Positions 30,241 through 39,900 of a stretch of DNA of 40,993 nt are shown one piece after another. Both the position numbers and the translations under genes were made by a program. The notes beneath the pieces were generated by a model that worked only from the letters and a program-made list of their open reading frames with translations, was not told where the DNA came from and did no database searches. Source of the stretch: JAVBSX01 sp031549145 (GTDB lineage Bacteria; Planctomycetota; Planctomycetia; Pirellulales; Thermoguttaceae); NCBI GenBank assembly GCA_031549145.1, contig JAVBQI010000014.1, positions 1-40,993 on the forward strand. Reading direction: 5' to 3'. Position 1 is the stretch's first letter, and each line of letters begins with the position of its first letter.

Positions 30241-30256
30241 AGCGCGGAGTACCGGG
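30241..30256. repeat. Short dispersed repeat (CGCGGAGTACCGG), copy 2
   Basis: GCGCGGAGTACCGGG in the 62-bp gap between ilvN and ilvC. An inverted copy lies on the other side of ilvN at 30797-30815. Confidence 0.4.
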
Positions 30257-30261
30257 CGGAT

Positions 30262-30735
30262 TTACCCGCGGGACATTGCGATGCGGCCGCTACGGACGAG
30301 TTCCTGGATGCCGTAAGGGCGCATCACTTCGATAAACGCTTCGATTTTCGATTCCTTGCCGGAAATCTCGATCATCAGGGAGTTCGGGTTGACATCGAGA
30401 ATCCGCGCACGAAAGATCTCGACCAGTTCGAGAATTTCCCGGCGGTTTTCGCTCTCGGCGTTCACCTTAATCAGCATCAAATCCCGTTCGACATGCTCCT
30501 GGCTCCCGATATCATCGACGCGGACGACGGTTACGATCTTGGCCAACTGCTTGCAAACCTGGTCGAGAACCTTTTCGTCGCCGACGACGACGAAGGTCAT
30601 TCTCGAAAGGGTGTTGTCTTCGGTTTCTCCGACGGCCAGACTGTCGATATTATACCCTCGGGATGCCAGCATCCCGGAGATATGCGACAGGACGCCCGGA
30701 ACGTTCTGAACCAATGCTGAAATAACGTGTCGCAT
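30262..30735 (-). CDS. ilvN: Acetolactate synthase small (regulatory) subunit
   Basis: 157 residues from the ATG at 30735 (MRHVISALVQNVPGVLSHIS), chosen because the ACT domain begins there; the frame is open 18 codons upstream. Regulatory subunit (also named ilvH) of the enzyme that starts branched-chain amino acid synthesis; it binds valine for feedback. ACT-domain signature NVPGVLSHISGMLASRGYNI followed by SLAVGETEDNTLSRMTFVV, then a second half with RDLMLIKVNA, FRARILDVN and IEISGKESKIEAFIEVMRP typical of the C-terminal domain. The large subunit gene (ilvB) is not in the window. ilvC follows. Confidence 0.95.
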   Translation of the reverse strand: MRHVISALVQNVPGVLSHISGMLASRGYNIDSLAVGETEDNTLSRMTFVVVGDEKVLDQVCKQLAKIVTVVRVDDIGSQEHVERDLMLIKVNAESENRREILELVEIFRARILDVNPNSLMIEISGKESKIEAFIEVMRPYGIQELVRSGRIAMSRG

Positions 30736-30796
30736 GATTGGATGGGAATGGGACGGAAATCGTCTCCGATAAGGTGATCTCGACCGCAAACCGAAT

Positions 30797-30815
30797 TTAA
30801 CCGGTACTCCGCGTC
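30797..30815. repeat. Short dispersed repeat (CGCGGAGTACCGG), inverted copy
   Basis: TTAACCGGTACTCCGCGTCA, the reverse complement of the 6089 copy with one or two differences. It lies between ilvN and the giant gene. Confidence 0.4.
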
Positions 30816-30909
30816 AAACGGGCCCCGCCTCTTCCGAAGGGGTTGCGGCACAAAAACGAAACACCTAATACTACCCCTAAAATCAGGGATCAGCAAGGGG
30901 GGAATACGA

Positions 30910-30926
30910 TCGCGGAGCATCCGCGA
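30910..30926 (-). terminator. Hairpin 13 bases after the giant gene's stop
   Basis: TCGCGGA and TCCGCGA with a 3-base loop, a perfect 7-bp stem directly downstream of the TAA at 30939-30941. There is no T-run, so it is more likely to stabilise a 3' end than to terminate alone. Confidence 0.35.
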
Positions 30927-30938
30927 AGAGCGGCTCGG

Positions 30939-33900
30939 TTAGTATCGCGGCATCGGATAGGCCGGGTAATACGGGTACTGCTGATACATGTATCCGGGGT
31001 TCGACATCATGTATTTCATGACCGAAGATCGCTGAATCGCGTCGATCGCTTCCTTAATCGTACTGGAATTCGTCGTCGAAGGGCGCAAAACATGCACTTT
31101 CTGAGCCTGCTGGGTCGGGGCCTTGTTGTCCAGCTCGACGATATACTCTTGAAGATCGGACGCAAGAGGTTCCGGGGCGAAAATGTCAAGCGAATTGCTC
31201 GTCGTATTCGGCACGACCCGGGGGTAACCTCCTCCCGGCAGCGGCGTCATATATAGCCGCTGCTGAAAGACGGCGAGCACCTGCCGGAGAATTTCCGTCG
31301 CCGCGACGTTTTCGACCGGCACGTTGATCGGTTTCAGGACATTGGCCGTTTTCTCCAGCTGAGAGGCTTCCAACACTTCGATAAAACGACCGACCTCTTC
31401 GCGGTCGGACTTCGAGCCGCGAGCGGTGATCGTGTTCATCGCCGGGTCGACCGTCAGCTCCAACGGTTTTCTCCGTCCCATCCCGCCGTACCCGCCGTAA
31501 TACCCATAATAACCCCTCCCCCCACGACGCAGTGTCGGGTTGAGTTTGTCTCGGAGCATGGTCTGCAATCCCATGTATATGACCGTCGCACTGATTTTGC
31601 GCACCGAATAAATCGTGTAATCCCGGCCTTCGAGAACGATCCGGCTCAGGCTCGTCAACTGCTTCAGCTGCAATTCGACGTCGTTGAGCGCGTCCTTGTC
31701 CGAGGACATGATCGTGATCGTCCCGTCGTCGTTTTTCAAAAGGTAAACATCGGGGAAGCCCGCAAGTCGCGAGGACGAACTTCCCCCTTCGCCGCTTTGT
31801 GATGCGAAGGGATTGGCCCGTTGCGAGACGACGTCGTCCTTTTCAACCTGAAAGAAGAGCGAAGCGGTTGCTCGCGGCCCAAAAGGGAACGCCCCGGCCT
31901 CCTCCGAGCCGGTGTTGTCTTCGTCCCGCCGCGAGGAGCCGTCTTTTTTCGGCTCGGAAGGAGGCGTCGTTTCGGGCGCGGCTTCCGGCGTTCCGGCCGG
32001 GGTTGCCGGCTTTCTTTCCTGAATCAACGGCTTGCCTTGCTCGCGAATCATCAGTTCGTTGCCGCGAATGTGGGGCCATTTTTTTTCCAGTTCCTTGAGC
32101 GCCTCATCGACATCTCCCTGGACGCGAAAGGTACGGACCGGCCCGCTTTGCTCGCTGAGAATCCCGGTCTCTTCCGCCGGCCCGGCGTCCGAAAACGGGC
32201 CGTTTGTTCCGTGTACGGCCGCGCCCGGAACGGTGGTCGAACCCGGGCCGGTCGTTCGCGATTTCGAGCCGTTGGACGGAATCGGGTCGAACGACTCCCG
32301 GAGCAGTTGCGTTTCGCCCATTTGAATGAGCATGTTGCGAATCTGCTCAAGTTGTTCCCGCGTTCCGCGAGCGATCACCTTGTTCGCATCGTAATCGACG
32401 TTGACGTTCGGCCGCTGGGTGTAGCTTTCGTCCTGGAAGAGTTGATAGACGATCATCGGAATCGATTCCAAATCGAGCGTCTGAATCGCGAAAACCTGGA
32501 TGTACTGCTCGGCCGTTTTCAGGGAATCGAGTATTTGTTGGACGATCGCCTGCTCTTCCGGCCGGGCGAAAATGACCATCGTACTCGAATAATAATCGTA
32601 CGAGAGATCGATATCGATTCCCTTGTCGGCGAACACGTCCCGGATCAACGGCTCAACGGTGTAATAATACTGCTGGTATTTGACCGAGTAAAACTCCAGC
32701 TTCAGGTTCGGATCGGCCAAACCGCCGCCTTGAATCTGGCTGATCAGTTCGTCGATAAACCGGTGCTGTTCCGGCGTCGCGATGGCGGTCAGCGTTTTGT
32801 TGCTGACGTCGGGCACCAACAGAAATCTCGGGTTGCGCGTGTTCAAGATCGACAAAGCCGAATACAGTGTCGCCGCATCAACGCTGCCGGTCTTGTGTAT
32901 TTGGAGCGAAGTTTGCGTGAGTGGGTCTTCCGCGTCGAGTTCCTTGGCGATTTTCGCGATCTCCTCATGCTCTTCTGGGATCGCCTTGATCAACAGAAAA
33001 TCGGCGTAAGAATCGTACGAGATTTCGACGGACGGATAGTACATGCTGATCACCTGATAGGCCGAGGCGAGCGTCGCCCGTTGGAATCGGTACACCTTCG
33101 GAACGGATTGGTCCGGATCCTTTTGGTTGAGGGCGTCGACCGTTTGCCGGATTTTTTCATGATCCGACTTGTGGCCGTAAATCAGCAATTGATGCCGGTC
33201 CGTGCCGTAACCGTACCGAATGTTCGGGGTCAGGCTCAAGAGCAGCGAGACGGCGGTCGTCGCCGGGGCCGTCTTGATTGTGTACATGTGCATCCCATAG
33301 TCGCGTTGCGGATTCTTGTCGATCATCTCCCCGACGATCTGGGCGACCTTCTCGTGCTCCGATTGACGGCAAAAAACGACCATCTGCGAGGGAAGGTTGC
33401 TCGGAAAAATCACGGCGGTCGGAATCGCGGAGACGACCTGGGAGATAATGTAAGGTTGGTAGCCGACATAAAAATCGCTCAAATCGTAGGCTTGGGCGTA
33501 CTTTTCGACGTTTTTCGGCCGGGGAACATCGAGAAACGCGATGCTCTTGGCGACCTTTTCCTGGTACTCTTCCGAGGCCTGAACCGTCAAATCGCCGGTG
33601 TCGGTCCGCATCGAAAACGTCGCTTCGCTCGGCAGGAACAACTGCGTCAACGCGACATAGGCTTCCCCGAGCGGGATGTGCTTGAAAAAGTATTTTTTCA
33701 GGTACTGTTCCGGAAACGCTTCGGCGAAGACGCCGACCGAACGGCCGATCTGTTCCTGATCCGAGGGGGAGGCCCAGACGAACACCTGGTCGATCGAGTA
33801 CGGGTAAATGACCGCCGCCGGATATTGCCGGGCGAGGAGCGTGCTGATCGCGGTCGCGTTTTTCGAGGCAATTCGGTACAACTTGAACGCGGGGACGCGG

Positions 33901-36900
33901 CCTTCCTTTTCGAGCTTTTCCCGTTCGAGCGCGGCCGTTTCCAGTTTTTGAACCGCATCGGCGATATCGGCCTGCTCTTGCGGCAGGGCCCAGACCTGGA
34001 ACGTGTCGAACGTCGCCCCTTGCGTGATCGAAGCCGAAGGGGCGATCCGGGCGAGAATCGGCGAGACGTTGAAGTAGCTCAACTGGTTGAGCGAGTACGT
34101 CGCGAGATACGGTTTCAATGCGTCCTGCTTCGCCTCGAAATCTTTGACGAACTTTTCAATGCGCTCATGCGTCTCTTCCGTCGCCGTGATAATCAGCGTT
34201 CCCCGGTCCCAGTTGGGAATGATCGAGACGATCTGGGGGGAAGGGAACGTGTAATAAATCGCGTAATAAGTCGCGGAGTAATACCCTCGGGAAACGATGT
34301 TGATATCGTACAGCCGGGGCATGGGCCGTATGCGTTCCGGGACGTCGACATCGAGATCGGCGAGTGTCTTTTCGATCATCAAATGTTCGAGCGGCGTCGC
34401 GATCACCATGATCCCGAAACCGTTGATATTGTCCCCCCGGGCATCCTTGGTAATCGACGCGTTCGGAAAGAGCGGAGTCAACCAAGCGACCGCGCTTGTG
34501 TCGGGAATGTGTTTGACGGGATACCATTTCGGTTTGGTCTGTTCCTCCTCGGGAATTTGAGCGCACGCCCGGTCGATGAGCTGCTGGGCCTGCTCATTCT
34601 GGTACTTCTTCCCGAAAACCATGATCTGGTTCGGTTCCCCTCCCAACCCGGGATACAGGTAAGGAAAGAAACCGGCGACCAATTGGACCAGCGTCGCCCG
34701 ACTGTAGCGCGTCCCGGCCGGGATCGTGAGCACGTCGAACCGTCGCTTGCTGTCCGAAGGGCCCTGGTCGTTCAGCTCGTCGACGAAATCCCGGATCAAC
34801 TTTTGGTCTTTCTGCGTCCCGTAAACGATAAAATCGTTGATGTTTTCGGTCTGGACCAGCCGGGTCCCCGGGGCCAGGTTTCGAAAAATGTAAAAATAAC
34901 TGTAGGCATACAGTTCCTGGAGCGTATAAAGCCGGGCGTACGCGCGTTCCTCTTCCGGAACGGCCTTGTCGATTTCGGAAATCGCCTTTTCGATCTCGGC
35001 GTGCTCGACCGGCGTCGCGAGGATCATCAGCGTCTGCGGGGAAATCGGAATTCCCGAATACGGGTCGACGCGCGAGGTGTCCTGTTCGATGGTCGCGTTC
35101 GGGCAAATGACCTTGAGCCAACGGATCGCGTCGGCAACTTGCACGTTGTCGATCGTGTAGGTTTTGTAAACGCTTTGTTGCCCTTCCGGCAGCGGTCGGC
35201 AAACCTCGTCGATCAATTTTTGAATTTGATCTTTCAAATACGCCGAATTCCAAGTGATGATCTGATTCGGTTCCGGTCCTGGGGCGGAAGATGATGTCGG
35301 GTACAAATAATAGAGCATCGTGATGATCCGGTCTCGCGAAAATCGTGTGCCTGCGGGCATGGTGATTACCATCATCTCGCGTTTCGCTCCCGAAGAGCCG
35401 GAGTCGTTGACCTCTTTGACGAAAGCGGTGATTTTTTCGATGTCCGATTCGATGCCGTAAACGACGAAATCGTACGCGGTCGCCGTTTGGATGATTTGCG
35501 AGGCCGGAGCGATTTGCTGAAGCGTCGGCAAAACGGTATAAACCGGCACTTCATTGAACGTAAAAAAATGGGCCAACGGCCGACCTGTTCCTTCCGCGAT
35601 TTTGAGAATCGATTGAATCGCGTCTTCGACCCGCTTTTGATCTTCTTCGGGAGCGACGACGATCGCCGTTTGCGTGCTCGCATCGACCCGATAAAAAGAG
35701 CGTCCTTCCCGGTTATAAACCGTTGCGGGATCGTACGAATAATCAGATTGGGAATAATCGTAAACGTAACCGGAAAAATTCCTCCGCTCTTGGACCTGGG
35801 CCTTGATATCGTTCGGCGTCATTGAACGGGCTCCGCGGAGAAGCGACTGCAAAATCGCCTCAATCGTCGCCGGTTCCGCTTTTCCGATCGGGTAAACCGA
35901 AAACTTGACCCGGTATTGATCTTCTTTCGTTTGGATGCTTTCGAGCAGTTCCTTGATCTCTTTATGTTCTTTTTTTCTCGCCTTGACGATGATTTTGTTG
36001 GCGTAGGGATCGGCGTACACGCTCGCTTCCGGGAGCACTTCCCGGAGGATCATCGTCGCCGAGTAGTAATACATCCGGGTAATCGGGTAAGCGACGAACT
36101 TCTCGGTCATATCCCCTCCGGAATCCTTGTTCGCCTGCTCGACGAGTTCGCCGATCTTGACATGCTCTTCCGGCGTCGCCCAAACCATGATCCGGTTCGT
36201 TTTCGGATCTTCGGTCATTTTCAGGCTCGGGAAAAACTGCTTGAGCGATTCGAGGACGATCTCCGATTTCGTTTCCGTGATCTCATAGTTGAACGGGATT
36301 CGGGTATCGACGTTGGAACTCTCGATATCATTGATGAGCTTTTCGACCGCGTTGATGTCTCTCGGCCGGCCGAACGCGATGATTTTGCCGGACCCCGAAT
36401 CATGGGTGATCAGCACATCGGGGACCGTCTGTTTGAGCATTTCTTCGACCGTTGCCGGATCGAGCGTCTTGAAATCGAACACCTTCGGAACCGGCTGATC
36501 CTCCGGCGTGTCGGAATACCCGATCTTGTTCAACGCGTTGCGAACGACTTCCAATTCCTTGGGAGTCGCCCAAACGACGAGGCGTTGGTAATTGATGCTG
36601 GGAAAAAATTTGCCGTTCGGAACGACGGTCGAGAGCACCTGATAAATATTCGTGATCGTCGTGTACCGGGAGCCGGACCGGTCGAACCGGGCTCCGTCGA
36701 TATTGAAACTTTCAAATCGCGGCTGGGTTTCGTTGACGATCGCCGAATCGATTTCTTTCAACGTCGCGGCGACTTTGAGCAGATTCGGTTCCGTCGCCCA
36801 AACGATGAGTCGGTTTTTCTGCGAATCCGGGAGCAGCTTCGCTTCGGGATGCGACGTTTGGAGCACGGTCTGGGCCGTTTGCGGATCGAGGACGGCGAGC

Positions 36901-39900
36901 GAAAAAACCTTGATTTTCAATCCCAATTCGTTGTCCTGATTCGTTTGAATTTGCGTCAGGATCGAGGAAATCAGTTCGTGCTCGCTCGGCCGGGCCCAGA
37001 TCGAAACCTGTCCCGGGGTCGTATCGGCGATCACCTTGACGTCCCGCAATTCGGAACTCGCTCGGGCCGTATCGAGGAACGATTCGAGCCGTTTGCGCTG
37101 GTCGCCGCTCACCGGATAAATGAACAACATCGGCTCTTCCGGTTGGGTAAAGGTCTCGACGATCGATTTGATATTCTTTTCGATGATCGCGTGCTCGTCC
37201 GGCTTCGCGACAACCATCAGCTGCTTCGCGTCGTCGTCCGGGACGATCTGGGCCGCCGGGACAAGGCTCCGGAGCGTCGTAATCAGGGTCGTCTCCGGTT
37301 TCGACTTGAGCTTGTAAAACCGGACGATCGGATCGGTCGGTCCCGGCTCGGCCGGATCGAGTTTCTCGATCAAGGCCTCGATCTGCCGCAATTGGTTCGC
37401 ACCCCCTTCGACGATCAGCGACTGCGTCCCCGAATCGTAACTGACCGTCGCATACGGATACAGCCGGCTGATCATCCCGATGATCGTCGAGGGGGTCGCC
37501 CGCCGCAGCGGGAATTTGTCGAATTGCTTCGTCTTATCCCCGTCCTTTTGAAGGTTGCCGATCGCCTCTTCAATGGTCTTCTGTTCGTCCGGCGTCCCCC
37601 AAACGATCACCTGCTGCGAATACCGGTCGAACGACAGCTTCGCGTTGGGAACGAGCTTTTCCAAATCGCGAATAAAGTAAATCGGGTGATAGGAATTCCC
37701 GAGTGTATCCCAGGAATACAGCCCGTTGACGTCGTAAGCCTTGAACGAACGCCGGAGTTGATCCGGGTCGCGGGAATCCAACTGCTCGATCAGCTCTTTC
37801 GCCGGTTCGTAATACTCGGGACGAACCCGGACGATGATCCGACCGCCCGCCTTGTCTTCGGTGATTTTCGTCCCGGGATAAATGTCGTCGAGCAGCGTTT
37901 TGACCGTCTCGAAATCGACGTATTGCAGGGTATGAATGATCCGCTTCTCGACCATGTCGGGCGAAACCTCTTTCTGTAACTGCTCCAACAGTTCGCCGAT
38001 ATGGTTGAGTTGGTCCGGCGTTCCCCAGACGGACAGGATGTCTTTGCGGTCTTCGTCCAGAATCTTGATCTCGCCGTGATCCCTTTTGAAATCGTCCTTG
38101 ATCATCTCGAACCGCTTGCGGACTTCCGGGGTGATCGGAAAACTCCGCAATTCGTTCGGGCCCATCGTCGGGAGCGATTCGTCCAGGTTTTTAAGGGCTT
38201 TGGCAACCTGTTCTTGGACAAGGGGGATCGCCCGAACGATCAATAGTCTCGGGTTGTCGAAATCGCGCCGAATCTCGCCGATCGGCCCGGCCTTCCGCGT
38301 CGCTTCCCGAATCAGCGTCGTCAAATTGTCGTTGACCGGACGGTCGAGCGGATAGAATTTGGTCTCCTCTTCCGGCGGAAGGGTCGCCTCCGCTTCGATC
38401 ACCTGCTTCGCGATCAGGTCCTGCTCATGCTCCGGCCCGAACACGACGACCTGCTTCGAATCCGCGTTAAATTTGATGTCGGATCGCGGGAACATCTTGC
38501 GGACGAAATCCAACAGATCGTTCGGCAGGTTGCGCGTAACGACAAACGTCCGGATCACGTCCTTGGAATCGACACCGGCGGCGTTTTCGGCGCTGATGAT
38601 CTTTTCGATCTCGCCGACGTCCCGCTTCGAGCCGAAGACCATCAGCCGCATGTTTTTCCGGTCCATAACCGTGGTCGCCCGCGGGGCGAGCGTCGCGAAC
38701 GAACTGAGAATGTCCCCCGAAAGCTCCCTTTGGAGCGGGAAAAACAGGACCGTCTTGTCGAGGTCCGAGTCCATTTGCTCGATCACTTTCCCGACGCTCT
38801 CGACGGTTTGCGGCGTCCCGTAAACGAGGATGCTGTTCGTCCGGTAATCCGCCGAAACCTCCGCTCCCGGAACCATGTTCGCGATCACCTGCTGCACCGC
38901 ATAATAGTAGGCGTTGCGCAGCGGGAAGACGCCGAGCCGGAGGTTGCCCGCCGCCGTCGCGAACCCCTCGACCGGCTTGCCCGTCGCCGGATCGATCGGA
39001 GCGGCTTCGGCCAAAACGGTCCCTTCCTCGAAACTGCCCGGATTCGCAATCTGCTTCAAAATTTCGCGAATCTTCTCATGCTGCCGGGAGGTCGCCCAAA
39101 TCGACAATTGATTGGTTCTCGAATCGTTCAATTCGAGCACGTCGCGGAATTCCGGAGACGATTTGACTTGGGCGAACAGGTTCGTGAATCGGGTCTGCTG
39201 CGTGGTCGTAACCGGATACATCACGAAAATCTTGTCCTCGTCCGGCAACGTCTGGGATTCGATCTCTTCCAATGTCTTGCCGATCAGTTCGTGCTCTTTC
39301 CCCGTCGCGACGACGATCATTTGCCCTTTGTTTTCGTCAAAGGAAAACGTCGCGTTGGGGACGAGCTTGCTCATCGTTTTTCGGATCGAAACAGCAAGAT
39401 CGGCCGCTTGGTCCAGGTTTTTGAACGTATAAACTTTGACGACCGGAGCGAATTCCGGCAGAGGGCCGCTTTTGAGTTTTTCGAACAGTTCCTTGATCTT
39501 GACGTGATCTTCCGGGTAGGCGAAAACGAGCAGGCTGTTGGAAACCTGGTTCGGGGCGATCACGGAATCGGGCGCCATTTTCTTGATCAGTTCGCTCAGC
39601 GCCTGTCCGAAATCCGCGGTCGGGTCGGCACGAAAACCGTAAAGCGACATCCGCGCCTGGTACATTAGCCGTGCCGGGGAAGTATCGATCAGCCCTTCCA
39701 TAGGATAGACCTCGAGCAACGGTTTCGGCCGGGTCTCGCTCACGCTTTCGATCAAATCAATCGTCCCTTTGAGGCTCTCATGCTGTTTGTCCGTCGCGAA
39801 ATAATAAAGGGTATTGCCGGACCGGTATCCGCTCAATTTGAGAAAATTCGTGATGATACTTTCGACTTCGGTCGCTTCCGCCTTGACAATCGGGTACCCT

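Noticed and set aside
31821..35294. Plus-strand open frame of 1,157 codons (and another of 687 codons at 35916-37979)
   Set aside because: Antisense to the giant gene; the translation is Arg/Asp/Phe-rich without motifs and has no ribosome-binding site. Long antisense frames are expected in GC-rich genes.
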